Shown here in pieces: positions 23,372 to 35,760 of a stretch of 64,000 bases of DNA. The stretch is taken from positions 10,997,863 through 11,061,862 of the forward strand of contig OZ234496.1 of assembly GCA_965153455.1 (NCBI GenBank). Direction: 5' to 3'. This DNA comes from Sphagnum compactum. Lineage: Eukaryota > Bryophyta > Sphagnopsida > Sphagnales. Position 1 is the stretch's first letter. Every line of letters starts with the position of its first letter. A model generated the notes under the pieces. The model was not told the DNA's origin. It ran no database searches and was given only the letters and a program-made list of their open reading frames with translations. The translations under genes were made by a program, and so were the position numbers.

Positions 23372-25784
23372 CCGTAGTGGCATACCCTGTTCGCACTAAA
23401 TTAATTATTTTCAGGCCACTGTGAAAAAATAATACAAATTCGTCCTGCGGTGCGAAAATGCGAAATATCCTCAATGTTATCGAACTCATCCAGATTATCC
23501 AATTCTTCAGCCTGCTCTACATCCTCCATGTCTAGCCGGTCGAAAATTGCTAATGTCTCCTGATCCTCCAAGCAGGCGCTCACAACCTGAGCAACCGAAG
23601 CTGCAAGCGGGAGCTCATCAATCTGCACATCACAGGCAGCTTGAACTGCCACTTCTTCCTCACGATCCTCCAAAGGCTCGAAGTTTGCCAGCTGCCCCTT
23701 GGTCAAGCACTCCGAGATTGCATGGCTCTGGAATGCCGAGTCGTGAATCTTCCCCAGTCTACACTTCTCCCAACCCCTCCTGATCATCTGCTCTTCCACC
23801 GCTAGCTCCTCCCACGCCGTCATCAGCCAGCCCACAACCTTTCCCCGAAGCTCTTTCACCCCCAAATCCAGCTTGATGTCCTTAGGTTCCACCTTGCCCA
23901 GGACCTGAAGAGCCACTTGTTGTGCCTACCAAGTGTTAAACTACTGCTGGAAGCGATGCTTGAGAGGTCGTTGTAGTACAACGTCTGCCACCTAAAGCTT
24001 GCTGGTGCAATTTGCAGGGACGAACATCGTTTTGATGAGGGGAAACAGGTCGAGTATCCACTCCCTAAAGCCCGCCGAAATGTGCACCTTCCAGCAATCT
24101 ATAAGCCAGACCATCTTTTGCGAATTAGGAACCAAGCCCAACTCCTCGCACTTTTTCACACGCCACGGATCCAGCACCTTCTCAACAAAGCTCTTCATGG
24201 TCACAAAATTGGACCAATGGTTTTCCGACATGGTTAGATGCTAGCCCGCTGCGACCGCCCGTTTAGCATCTTCATCCTTTGGAACTACTGCTTCCGTCTT
24301 CCCCTGGAACACCAGCTGCAATGACACAAGCTCCCCACTTGCAGTGGAGCTAACAACCGTCGTGATCTGCCTCTTGTCGTCCTTCCCCAGACACTTGACT
24401 TCCTTCACTCCCTTAACCTCGTACATCTGCTCTGTGGAGGGGCGGAGATGGACAGCCGTCTGATCTGAATTGCAGACCAATTCTGGTGGGATGCCCTCCG
24501 TCTTACAAAGCACAACCACTCTTAATGCCATCTCATCCCCCTGTTGCTCCCAATCTTCTGGCAGCTTGCTGGCGGCCGTGGTGGCTCTTCTCCACGTCCA
24601 CCCCAGGTAGCGGTTCAGAAACTTCCGAGAGAACCTTTTGGAGACTTGAAACAACTTCCCCCCCCTTCCCCTACGCTTCAGAAGCAGCTCAGGCGCCAGT
24701 GCTTGCACAATCCCTAGAATCACCGTCTGAGCAACATTAGCATCCATTGGCTGGCCTACATCCCGCATGCCTTTCAATGTTGAGAGGATCGTGTCAAAAG
24801 CCTGAGGGTGATCTTTAAAGATTCCCCGACTCCCGCTCTTTCCCTTTAGCACTCTTGCCTTCTGAGCAGCAACGCCCTCTTCGTACTTCTTGTGCAACTT
24901 GAAATGGCCTGACTGAACATCCCTCTCAAACCAGCCCTTCATGGTGTTCATGGTTAGCTTGTCAAAAGGGCTGCCTATCCGACCAGGCTTCCTAATGTGC
25001 TGCAAGGAGAAGAGAGCATCATACAAGCTCTTTGGGTGCTGCCTCACTGCCGCCTCAATATGAGGCCACAAGTCCTGAACGAACCAGTTGGTGTAGCTTC
25101 CTCGCTGCTTTTTAGCCGGTGGGTTGACCTGCTCACTGTCGTGCGCAGACCAGCCTGCATTGCTTGCCCCAACAGCATCGCCCTGCTTATCAGCTCCCAT
25201 GTTTGGAGGCACCAGGACAGCCTGAGCCCTAACCCTCTTTGGTCTCCCCACCGGCCGTTTCGCTGCCAATCTAGCACTTTCTTTTGCTGCCTTAGCTGCT
25301 TCATTCCGAGCTACTCTGCTTCTCTCCTCCTCCTGCCAGGCTGCCGAATCTTTCTTTATCTTTTCATGCACTTCCTCCTTGCTAAGAGGGCTAAAGAAGC
25401 GGGTGATGGTGGCAGCCCTGCTCCCTGACGCCATGGCGGTGAGGCGACCAGAAGGCCGCCAACCCCAGTACCCAGTCCCAAGCTCCCACAAATTGAATCA
25501 ACAGAACACTCCTTCGTGCCAACAAAGGTCCAGTGACTCTGGCAGTGGCACGGATCACAGAAAAAATTGGCGGCAGAATCCTAAATTGAACGGTTAAGAT
25601 GTCTTGAGTGCCCTGTCAACCAACGGCCAGGATCCTACAGGCAAACCCTGCGAAAACCTTCAAAACCCTTAACTAAGGGCTGTGCGTAAATCTTGAAAAT
25701 CGGAATTTGTCCACTGCGAAAGGAAAAAACGACCGAAAATAATTATTCGCGACCTCGGGTCGCGAACAGGGTATGCCACTACGG
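23372..25784 (-). mobile_element. TIR DNA transposon, TA target duplication, Tc1-mariner/pogo-like
   Basis: A perfect 23-bp inverted repeat (starting CCGTAGTGGCATACCCTG) is found at 23372-23394 and inverted at 25762-25784. TA lies immediately outside both ends (23370-23371 and 25785-25786). A TA target duplication plus a DDE_1-type transposase points to the Tc1-mariner superfamily, pogo/Tigger branch. The element (2413 bp) is clearly more GC-rich than its flanks. The right end also has a near-palindrome TTCGCGACC..GGGTCGCGAA (about 25747-25766) that the left end lacks. Identical TIRs suggest a fairly young insertion, although the transposase frame is already interrupted. Confidence 0.88.
23401..25434 (-). 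pseudogene. DDE_1-type transposase, one frame interrupted only by four TAG codons
   Basis: Read on the minus strand from ATG (25432-25434), a single frame runs 677 codons to a TAA at 23401-23403. Four TAG codons interrupt it: 24241-24243, 23992-23994, 23941-23943 and 23926-23928. There is no TAA or TGA and no frameshift. The N-terminal region is basic (RPVGRPKRVRAQ), followed by a helical DNA-binding-like region (about residues 125-200). First catalytic Asp is in CNSDQTAVHL; second in VWLIDCWKVHIS, before FVPANCTSKL; third in VADVVLQRPLKHRF, just after a TAG. The C-terminus is acidic. The TAG at 23992 stands where relatives have Gln (SKLQ), so CAG-to-TAG change is the simplest cause. The stop codon lies only seven bases from the left inverted repeat. 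Confidence 0.85.
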
Positions 25785-25786
25785 TA

Positions 25787-27800
25787 TATAACACTAACTT
25801 GAAGATGAATCCAGTCTTTTTTATATTGAAAAATTGCTAGAAAAACGAAGGGAAAAAACGTGGTGCAAAAGTGATTAAAGGATTTTTTTTTCAAAAAGAT
25901 TGTTATATTGTCATACATCATTGGTGCGATTGAGTGGGAAGGCCACCTTGCATCTTAAACCCTAAATACAATTGCCAACTATGATCATCATGCACATAGC
26001 ATATGTTGTTAGTTTGCACTGTTTAATTTAGGTTGATCACCTAATAGCATTGTAAACACCAAAAGCTTTGCCAACATAGCACTAAAGTTTAGGGTGTCTT
26101 ATCACCACTACTTGTGATCAAGATGGAGCACACGATTGTCAATGCCCACTTCTAGTAATCAGTGCTAGGAACTAAAGTTGTAACAAACAAAGGGCATTTG
26201 ACAAAATGCAGTTTTTAGTGGTAGCTAGTAGCAGGGTGCACAAGTTCCATCACTTGTTGAATGCGACATTATGACATGTTGTAATGAATCATTGCAATGT
26301 AAACTTCATGAATCAAGTATGGATTTTTTTACGAAAGAACTTTTCTTTTTGAGTTTTTTAATGTTCCTGTGCTTTTTAAAAAATTCACCTCTATAAGTCT
26401 ACAACTCAGTACTCATAGTTTTACAATTTGTGCATTTGTTTTGTTGTGAGTCTATAGCTTGTTGTTTTAATGTTTGTGCATTTCTTCTATTCCGAACGAA
26501 CTAGTCATTATGAGTTGAAGTTTTTTGTTGTGGTGTGTGCATTTAGATTTTGTTGCAACTTGTTTGAACACCATGGCACCAATTAGAGAACAAAAAATAT
26601 ATAGTGTATTGTCATAATTTTTAAGTCTAACAAAAATCTCAATGTTGCATTTCCTCTTGTGATCCTTCCCAAGTTCGACCAATGCCATCTTCTGAAATAA
26701 ATTTGAGTGAGAGCAAGGAAGACTCAAATTCTAAATCAAAACGCAAAAATCATGTAGTCCAACTAGTGTGCTTTGGTGGACTATCAACCTTCATTCCTTT
26801 TGCACCTATGCTGTTTGAAATCCATGTGATGCCAAAATATGAAGAAAATGACCCCCGTCGTTCAAAGAAGTCGAAAAAAAATTACAATGTTTCTTTCAAA
26901 TGGGTGAAAGCACATTAGGGTGTCACAATTTCGATGGATTAGATTCCCTTTTTAAAGTCCTTTTATAATGTAATTCAAAATTGGCTTAAAATATGGATAT
27001 TTAGACGATATTGAAAATAACATTTTTTTCCATTTTCAATTTCAAATCATGATGCTTTAAGACATATAAAAAAATTCACAAAAGATCTTTTTTTAAATAC
27101 TTATTTTTAAATGCTTAAAAAGGCTTTAAAAATAATTACAAGTTTGAGATTTTAAAAATCCATAAGATAATAAATTAAAATCACATTCTATTTATTCAAT
27201 GGATTTTTAGTTACTTAAACATAATTCATCCAATATCCCAAAGTTTCAAACACATAAGACTAACACCTTGTAAGATATCCATGAGTTTTGCAGGTGTGAC
27301 AAAAAGTGTGGACAAAATTCAAAAGTCCATTATTTATCAGTTATTCACAATTTTGATTTGATTTTTTCTTTCTTGGAAGGTTGATTATGATAGCTTTAAA
27401 TAAGTGAGTCATTTTTTAATTATTTCAATGAATTTTAATTTATTTTATTTCTTGTATATTTTTAAAAATACATAAAAAAACTACCATTGTGACATTCATA
27501 TGATGAAATTATGGATTTTGAAAGTGTGGCTTTGAACAAAGTTGTTCACATATATGTGATAGAGGGCATGAATGCATAATATACATGATATAAAACCAAT
27601 TTGTAATCAAAATGTGTTTATATCTAAAATAAAATGTTAAATGTGTATCCGAAATACAAAATTTTAAGCTATACACCAATGCAAGAATGACATCATGTTT
27701 CATGTGTAGTCCTTGAAAAAGGACTTTTACCTTAGCGCCCCTGGCTCCTTTGACCATGATTTCACCCAAACCCAAAAACATATGTTTAACTTTAAAACCA
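25787..27800. other. AT-rich intergenic DNA; no gene recognised
   Basis: Long A/T runs. The only open frame of note (26682-26918, +, Ser/Lys-rich) has no recognisable motif. I see no splice-linked exons. Confidence 0.5.
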
Positions 27801-27804
27801 AAAA

Positions 27805-27902
27805 AACTTAAACCTAAACCTGACACGTGAACTTTAAATCTAAACCTAAATTCTAATCCTAAAATCCTAACATAACCCTAAACTTAAGCCTAACCCTAAA
27901 AT
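27805..27902. repeat. Degenerate CCTAAA-type repeats
   Basis: Many diverged copies of (A)ACCTAAA/CCCTAAA follow one another, e.g. AAACCTAAACC, AACCCTAAAC and AACCCTAAAA. They resemble an eroded interstitial telomeric tract, though not a perfect array. Confidence 0.55.
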
Positions 27903-27929
27903 AGAATCAAATGTTAAACATACATGCAT

Positions 27930-28300
27930 CTTGTTGTATGCCCTAACAACATCCATATGAAATCCAAACATCAATTCACACCTCCCAATGTGACGTAACA
28001 TGAATAGGTCCTCACCCATGTACTAGGGTTGCCCAATAAGTACTCCAACCATTCATCTGTGTCGACAAAATACTAATGCCATGACTTATAGATGTCCAAT
28101 TGACAAAGGATATTAACATCATGGTATGACTTTAGATACTCGAAGTCTAGATCTATGAACAACCCATGGTGATCCACCACAACCATGCAATACTTTTTTT
28201 TCATCCATTAAACTAATTATGCTGGGCATGATGGGACTGATTGTTCCAAGGTTTATGGATTTTGATGAGGGTCCAATCAATAAATTCAATGTAACCTTAG
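27930..28300 (-). pseudogene. PIF/Harbinger transposase remnant
   Basis: Read on the minus strand, about 28295 down to 28020 encodes a run resembling the Harbinger DDE core. The parts are IDWTLIKIHKPWNNQSHHAQ (canonical DGTHIKI-type block, first Asp), two stops, then YCMVVVDHHGLFIDLD, SYHDVNILCQ (second Asp in HD), and FVDTDEWLEYLLGNP. TAG/TAA codons and frame changes break it, so it is inactive. No inverted repeats or target duplication were identified. The minus-strand frame at 28320-28565 may be its upstream part. Confidence 0.6.
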
Positions 28301-29167
28301 AATTGTGAAAGTTATCTCATCAAACTCGTTGCTTTTTAATAGGGGGACACCAAATCTCGTTAACAATGATAAAATTAATGCAAGATGAAATAAATATCCC
28401 ATCTTCATTCTTGCTCCAATTCCATATGAAGGCATCATATTTAATCATATTATGATATTTCGTGAACAAGATGAAACTAAACAAATACATTAAATGTAAT
28501 ACATTATTTTCAAGACAGAGCCTCACATGGCAGAGCCACTTGTTATTGTAAGCTTGTGAAGGCAAATATAAAATATAAAATAAAAATCCACAAGGTAGTT
28601 ATGGGAGTTGGTCTACAATGCAATTGGTGTCTTCATCATTGACTATTTAACTATGAGTTACTAGCTAATTCTTAGGAACCGAAGAAGGGAATTTCTTGCC
28701 ACTTTTGATACCCGCCAAGCATTTTGTTACGGTCCATAAAAATACAAAGTACGGTTTAAAACCGGCCATCCTGCTTACCTATTTACCTACCTCTCTACTC
28801 CGTAGCTTTTAGTAAGTAGTTACTAAATAGTGACTAGGTAGTTCTTAGGTAGTCACTAGGTAGTAAAGTAGTGTTAGGAATTGGTGGTCGACGTGTATAT
28901 CGATTGTGTGGAGGTCGGTTGTCGCGAATCAGCTTCGCGAATTTCGTTCTCTGCGGGGAATAACGTTTCTTTGCGAGAGGAAATTCGACGGGGAAGAGAC
29001 TGAATCGAGAGGGAGAGAGAGAGAGACGAGAAAGAAAGTGGATTTTCTTCTTCTCTTGTTGTTGTAGTGGTGCAGGAGGAGGATTTTGAAGAAGCTCTGA
29101 AGAAGAAAGAGAATACGAAGAAGAAGAAGAAGAAGGAAAACAAAAAAGACCTATTCGTGGTAAAACT
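28301..29167. other. Promoter and 5' leader of the RSH gene
   Basis: The left half is AT-rich. Short direct repeats of the type TAGGTAGT.ACTAGGTAGT lie at 28800-28870. A GA-rich leader, including GAGAGGGAGAGAGAGAGAG near 29010-29027 and AAGAAGAAG runs near 29100-29135, leads to the ATG at 29168. The GA-rich leader is typical of plant 5' UTRs. Confidence 0.55.
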
Positions 29168-32100
29168 ATGGTCTTGTATTCCAGTTCTCCTCCGGCCTCT
29201 TGGCCGGCGGCGGCGCAGTGTGCAGTGAGTGGTAAGACGTCGTCATCGTCGGTGGCGGCGGCTGTGGTGTCGACTGTTGGTGACGTTGATTTGCTTCTGA
29301 GGACTCCGCAGCAAACGCAAGCTTCTTCTAGCGTGCCTGTGAAGGGAGGATTGACGAGCTTGTTTGCAAATGCGGGGACAAAACATGCGCAGAATTTCTC
29401 GCCTTCCTTGAGCGATGGATATGAGGTTGGTATGGTTCGAAGTCATTCGCAGCCAGAGCTTTCGCATAGTATGTTGTTGCCATGGGAGGGTAGTGAGAGC
29501 TTTAGTGGAGGCGGCGGAGGAGGCGGAGGAATCAATATCCCTATCTCTTCTTCCTTGAGGTCTAGAGAACGGAGCCCGGTGTCTGTGCTGCAAGGGCCTG
29601 TTTCCCGTAGTTTCAACGTCGGCTCCCCGATTCACTCGTTAAATGCTCGAGACAGTGTAAGCTCGAACGGCCTGCCACCTCTGGACCCGCACAGCGACAG
29701 AGCTTCAAGAAGGAGGTCGTCTCTTACTCTTGACACCAGATGGCCGCTATCGAGAAGTGTAGGGTTTGAGGTTGGAAGTGAGGGGGTTTTCCATAGCGAT
29801 CATCATCACTCTCGGCCTCAAGTTTCCGGGGCAGTTTCTCAGGCTGCTGCGGTGGTTGCTGTGGATGATGATGTTCCGCAGCTTCGACATGTGGAAGGAT
29901 TCGATCCTGGAACGTCTCATGGAAGACCTAATCGCAGTGTGAAAATGGAGGACCCCGGGATGTCGGAAGCAAGGGATCAAGTTTTCGGCTATGCAGAGAA
30001 AGCCAAAACAGTAGCAGCAACAGCATCTTCTGCTGGTGTTTCACTTTTGAATGGCGTTCAATGCACACCTGCAGAATCTCTTTTGGAAGCTGTTCAGGCA
30101 CAACACAAAGTGTTTCTTGAGCCCTGTGTAATCAAGGCCTTCAGGCTGGCTGAAGATGCTCATAAGGGACAGGTAAAGGATGGCTGTTTTGTTTTTGTGT
30201 GTAAGTTGATTATGCTTTAATCCCCAGCTCTCCAGTTGCCTCACAATTTCTTTCTTCTTTGCTTTCAATTGTCTCTGTGCCTCTCTGCACTTCCTGTTAT
30301 AATCATTGAAGACTTGTCACAGCTTACTGCGCTTTTTTGTTTGTCACACAACAATGGCATGAACTTATGTGACATTGTGTTTGGTGGTTTTCTTTGCATG
30401 CAGTTTCGGCGGAATGGGGATCCCTATCTTATTCATTGTGTGGAAACTGCGGTGATCTTGGCTGCAACTGGGGCAGGATCTGAAGTGGTGGCTGCAGGCT
30501 TGCTACATGATGCTGTCGATGATTCCAATTTGAGTCAGCAGTTTCTACGCTATGCTCTTGGGGATGACATTGCTGACTTGGTTACAGGGGTAAGCAAATA
30601 TTCTTCTTCTGAAGCATTTGTCCCCTCCCAGTCTGGCAATCACCTGGTCTACCTTTTAGAAAAAATTAATTAATTAATGTGGTGTTAGAGATGAATTTTC
30701 TGTGGAATGTGCAATCAGGTCTCAAGATTAAGTGAGCTCAGTCAGCTTGCCCGCGACAATCAAACAATCTCTGATGCAGTGGAAGTGAATCGCTTGCGGA
30801 CAATGATTCTATCTATGGTTGATGTTCGTGTGGTTCTTATCAAGCTTGCTGATCGGCTGCACAACATGAGGACTTTGGAAGCTTTACCAGTTGGGAAGCA
30901 GCTTCGGATTGCTGGTGAAACACTTGAAGTCTTTGCACCCTTGGCCAATCGGTTGGGAATCTGGAACTGGAAAGCAGAACTTGAAGACCTCTGTTTCAAG
31001 TACTTGAAGCCAGATGAATACAAGGAGTTGGCAACTAAACTGTCAGATTGCTGCCGAGAGGAACCTGTGATGTCATCTATTCATCAGCTTGATGAGGCAT
31101 TGCGATCACAAGGCGTGCAAATTACAGACCTCTGTGGTCGACCCAAGAATCTGTACAGTATTTTCAAAAAAATGACAAAGTAAGCAAGCAAGCCATTAAG
31201 CAAATTAGCCCCAAGGATGATCTTTGAGGAATATGAACCAATCATGTCAAGTGAGGTTCATTTTCAATAGGTTGTTGTTTGTGTGGACAGGAAGGGACGT
31301 AGCTTTGAGGAGATATATGATGTTCGGGGATTGCGTCTAGTCGTAGCGGATGAGAAAAGTTGCTATGATGCCTTGCATGTTGTTCACCAACTTTGGCTAC
31401 ATGTTCCTGGGAAATTCAAGGATTATGTTGTTGAACCGAAGGCGAATGGGTTAGTGACCTCCTGCTATGGTGAATGTTGCTTCTTTTGGCCATTCTTCAA
31501 GTTGCTGTAGAGCTACTCTTTGTTGCCTTGGTTGATTGCCTTCTTGAGACTTGCTCTCTTGCACTCTTTCTAGTTGAATATTGAGCAGCTACTGCTTGTT
31601 TACTGATTATCGCAATCCATCATTGCAGGTACCAATCTCTGCACACAGTAGTGTGGGGAGATGATGGATATCCTCTGGAGGTACAAATTAGGACAAGAGA
31701 AATGCATCGGCAGGCCGAATTTGGTTTGGCAGCTCACTGGAGATACAAGGAAGGTGACTGCAAGCACTCATCATTCATACTGCAAAGGGTGGAGTGGGCA
31801 AGATGGGTGTTGACATGGCATAGTGAAATACTTGATACCAAGCTGCGGATGGCACCCTCAATAACAGATCTGAGACCCCCCTGCCCCTTCCCTGTGCACA
31901 ACAGCAATTGCCCATACATTGATTTGAGTTCTGGACCACCAATGAATAAGAATGATCCACTGTTCATCATAAAGGTGGAGGATGAGAATGTAAGTTTCTT
32001 TAATGCATATGCAAGTACCATATTTACAGCTGATTTTTTGCACTTCTGCTTTCATGACAGAAACCTTGTCTAACAGTCTGTTGATACTTTTGTCTCTGTT

Positions 32101-32463
32101 TTGCAGATGATTGTGCAAGAACTGGCTCCGGGCTCAACTGTAGGAGATATTATAACTCCCAGGAAATCAGACTCAGACTCTTTAGTGGCTTTCAAGAGTG
32201 GAACAAGTCGACAGGGACTGGGGGTAAAAGTTAATCATCAATTTGTTGATAATTTACAACAGAAACTGAGGATGGGGGACTTAGTGGAGGTGACAAAGCC
32301 CATTTCCCCATACCTGCCATCAACACAACTTCCTGGTGGTAAAATTGCCCTTGAGTTTCAGAGGGAACAAATTAGACGGCGATATCTCGATGGAGGGGGA
32401 GGGACTGATGAAAGAATTTCCAATCCTACAGGGAAAAAACCTAGTGTTGCAGGCCTTCTGTAA
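29168..32463 (+). CDS. Chloroplast RelA/SpoT homologue (RSH2/3-like)
   Basis: Exons are 29168-30172, 30404-30589, 30719-31179, 31291-31449, 31629-31989 and 32107-32463 (842 residues; all junctions keep phase). The protein makes, and may degrade, (p)ppGpp, the plastid stringent-response signal. The first ~300 residues are Ser/Gly/Val-rich, fitting a transit peptide plus variable region, with an eight-Gly run. The HD hydrolase region follows (His346 in YLIHCVETA, His370-Asp371 in GLLHDAVDD, then [14 protein letters not shown]). The synthetase domain comes next: [14 protein letters not shown] keeps the Gly that is lost in inactive plant RSH1 synthetases. [20 protein letters not shown] and [21 protein letters not shown] complete it. 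A diverged TGS-like tail follows ([23 protein letters not shown]). No EF-hands were seen, so it is not CRSH. About 130 residues longer than Arabidopsis RSH2/3, mostly at the N-terminus. Confidence 0.93.
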
Positions 32464-33416
32464 AATCTCATGTAGCACAGGAGTTCATGTTCAGAGGCCA
32501 AGTGTGTCTATATTTGTATATAGTCAGGTGAGGGATTCTTGAGGTACATTCATTTTTTCTTGTTTGATAGGGGTATTTTCCACATATGGAAATATGCCTC
32601 TGCTCTATTGTCTTCAAAGAAGAAACTGCAAATCATGTATTCAGTGTTCTCTTTCACAATGTACATTATGTAATCACTCTCAGAGAGTCCTGTTTGCCTA
32701 CTTTCTAATTTTGGAAGTATGAGTGTCTGCCTACTCCCTGCTATATCCACAGGCTCTTGCTGCTGGAAATTAAGTAGATCTCTTTTGAGATTCTGGCCTC
32801 TTGCATCAAGGGGTGGTTGATCCTTAGTTGCAGGGTCTCTGCACCGAAAAGGAGAAAGTTTGAAATCAGTGAACTCTAAAGTTCTAACCAAGTTTTCAAG
32901 GTGCTTGTTTATTCAGGGCCTCTTTCTGGAATAGAGTCTCTGCAACAAAAGGACTTCTAACAGGCACAAGTTCAGGTCATTGGCCTGTAAGTACTTCAGA
33001 ACTGGGGTTAACAAAAAATAAAGATTTTTGTTCAACCGAATTTCAAGTTAGCTGAGAAATGCTTATGGAATTGGTGGATTAATATCCTCAAACTCTGAGA
33101 CTGATTCTTTGACCAACTGGAAGGAGAAAATCTAGTCGCAATTCTGAATTAGAAATCAAACAGATGGGTTGTGTTCACTCCTAGCCACCCATGATCAGTT
33201 GTAAGTAGTATCTTTGTCTCTGACCTGTCAGAACTTGGAAACAGAAATCATGACATTTTCTCCTAGCTTTTCATGATCAATTTTAGGAAGTGTCTTTCTC
33301 TAATCCTGTTTTGGAGATTGTCAAGAGAACCTTGGGTTGTACCTCCTCAAATGCTCAAGTATAAGCTCTACTCTACAATATGGGTTATGAAGAGTGCTAG
33401 AGATGGTGGCTCAACC
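32464..33416. other. Convergent 3' region between RSH and AMT2
   Basis: This holds the 3' UTRs of the two tail-to-tail genes. A faint ~80-bp direct repeat lies at about 33178-33300 (CTCCTAGC..CATGATCA.TT, then AAGT.T.TTTCTCT). No coding exon was seen. Confidence 0.5.
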
Positions 33417-35760
33417 TCATGTGTGCACAGTGATCCCCATTCCATTTGTCATGCCAGCACCATGGTGAGTATAATCAATCTCAGAGCCTGATGCTTGCTG
33501 TATTGCAATATTGTATTTCTCACCATCACCCCACAATGCATATGCTTCCTCACCATGTTCCGCATCATCACCAATCAACAAATGTGCATCAGACATACGA
33601 AGTGGCAACACCAATCCGATGACAAAGAGGATCAGGCTTGTGCTGATGATGTTCCAGACAATGATGAAAAGAGCACCTGCAACTTGCTTGACTAGCTGGA
33701 AGTAACTGCCAAAGAAGAAGCCCTTTGCAGCTGGAACACCTAAGCTCAAGTAACTGCACAAGAGGGGCTCTGCAAAGAGGCCGGCACAGATTCCACCCAG
33801 AAGACCAGCTACTGCGTGTGTATGGAACACACCCAGTGTGTCATCCACCTTTTGTAAGAAGCTCCAGTGTTTATGGATTATCATCATGGTGAACCATGGC
33901 ACACAACCAGCAAGTATTCCCATCACTATGCTTGCCCATCCAGAAACAACACCTGCAGTTTCAATTTCAAAGAAGAAAGAGTTCAAGATCTTGAGATTTA
34001 TTGAGTTGTGATTGTTGCAGTTTTTTGGGGGTCTAGAGTTCTCGAGTGCATTCATTCTCATGAATTGAATAAGCAAACAATTCCCCAGAGAATGGGTTTG
34101 CCGGGGAAATTTTCGATTGTTCTCTACACTGGAGCAATCTAAAGTTGCAATCCAGTCTTCACAGTAAGCAAAGATACGAGCAGATGTGTACACACAGAAG
34201 CTCCTCATGCATGTGCTTCAAGTTGAAAGGTATTAAGGTCTTGGGAGATTTGGAAGAGATCTCAAGGACCTTCGGAGCTTTGGAAGATTTCAAGGACCTT
34301 GAGAACTCTTGCAGAGAATTCCATCGTTGCAGACAGCAAGAGCAGAAGAAATAGAAGCAATCTTAATGTGGGTTGCAATGAGATCAACCCCAGTGTTCGA
34401 AGCAATTGTTTCCTTGAAAGCTCTAGTAGAAAGCGGAAGGGGAGGAGAAAGGAGGTGAATCGTGGATTGTTGGGGTACCGGCAGCAGGAGTGATGACGAC
34501 GAGGCCGGTCATCATGCCTTGCACCGCGCCGATTACTGAAGGCTTCCCGAACAAGAGAACGTCCAGACTGGTCCACGTGAGCAAGCTGGTGGCTGCGCAG
34601 ACGTGCGTGTTGAGCACCGCCACGGACGCGCTCAAGTTGGCGGCCAGGGATGTCCCGCCGTTGAATCCTGTCCAACCCATCCACAACAGTCCCGCTCCCG
34701 CCAGCATCAGGAGCATATTGTTGGGCGGAAACCGCTCTCTGTCCTTTGGTAGCCGCGGCCCCACCTGCCACCACCAAACCCATCCCACCCATGCACGACC
34801 CCATGTTTTAGATTCCTTAGATCAGCGACGAAGAATTCCAAAAGCAATATTTCCATACAAGTTCATTTCTGCAAATCTTGAGTGTTTGCAGTAAAATCTC
34901 AGAGCAAAAGATGGAAGATGATGGAAGGTCTTTCGAGATTCTTCGCCAACTCTTTGGCTTTTTGTACTTTGGAGAATTCTCCAGGAAGGACAGAAAACAG
35001 GTAAATACATCGCCGCAATTGCTGGATTCAGATTATCAAACACGATCACGGATCGTCACAAAGAGAGAGACGAGAACTCACTCACCCAATATGCAGCAGT
35101 GAAACCAGCAACGCCTGAGGAGAGATGGATGACATAACCTCCGGAGTAGTCGATCACCCCCCACTGCCACAAGAAACCTCCGCCCCAAACACTGAATGCG
35201 CCGACAGTGTAGGACAAGGTGAGCCACAAGGGAACAAACAGCATCCATGCTCTGAAGCTCATTCTGCCCAGCACCGATCCTGCAAGCAAGATCAATGTAA
35301 TGGCAGCAAATTGGAACTGGAAAAAGACCAAGCTGGCCATGTCAAAGAATGCCGTGGAAGAAGAAGAAGAAGGCGTCGACGTGTTCAGTGTGCCGTCACC
35401 CTGGTGGTGGTATTGGGTAGTGGAAGGAAGGTTAGCTTGTGCTTGCAAGTATTTGTAGCTCAGAGTGGTGCCTGCTTTACCCCACAAAGGTAGAAGCTTC
35501 TCCCCGAACGACATTTTATACGCCCACGTTACCCAGCAGAGAAGCGACGCGGCGTACGCATACAGAGCCATGAAGGCAGAGTTCACAGCCCACTTCTTCT
35601 TCACAATGCTGCCATAAAGAATAACCAACCCTGGCACGCACTGGATCCCTACGAAAGTGGCTGCGGTTAGCTGCCATGCATTGTCGCCTTTGTTGAGCCA
35701 GTCGGGGTCCACTCCACCACCATTCACATATCCCGAGGGGACTACCGATGAAGATGCCAT
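33417..35760 (-). CDS. AMT2: High-affinity ammonium transporter, AMT2 (MEP-like) clade
   Basis: Minus-strand exons are 35760-35086, 34764-34479 and 33952-33417 (498 residues; phases agree). The start is the ATG at 35758-35760; the frame is open further upstream but begins with a TTG. The protein is an 11-TM ammonium channel/transporter of the plasma membrane. Motifs follow plant AMT2 closely: [62 protein letters not shown] (first pore His), [39 protein letters not shown] (second pore His) and the C-terminal [19 protein letters not shown]. That last segment is the cytosolic helix that gates AMT trimers. An insertion rich in Gln and Ser ([23 protein letters not shown]) lengthens the third extramembrane loop. 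It is convergent with RSH. Both pore histidines are present, so a functional transporter is expected. Confidence 0.95.

Noticed and set aside
25679-25764. Possible CRISPR-like or hairpin feature near the transposon right end
   Set aside because: A single short palindrome adjacent to the inverted repeat; no spacer-repeat pattern and a eukaryotic context.
29493-29530. GGC-rich run in RSH as a possible frame problem
   Set aside because: The frame continues cleanly through the poly-Gly run into conserved sequence, so it is a normal low-complexity segment.
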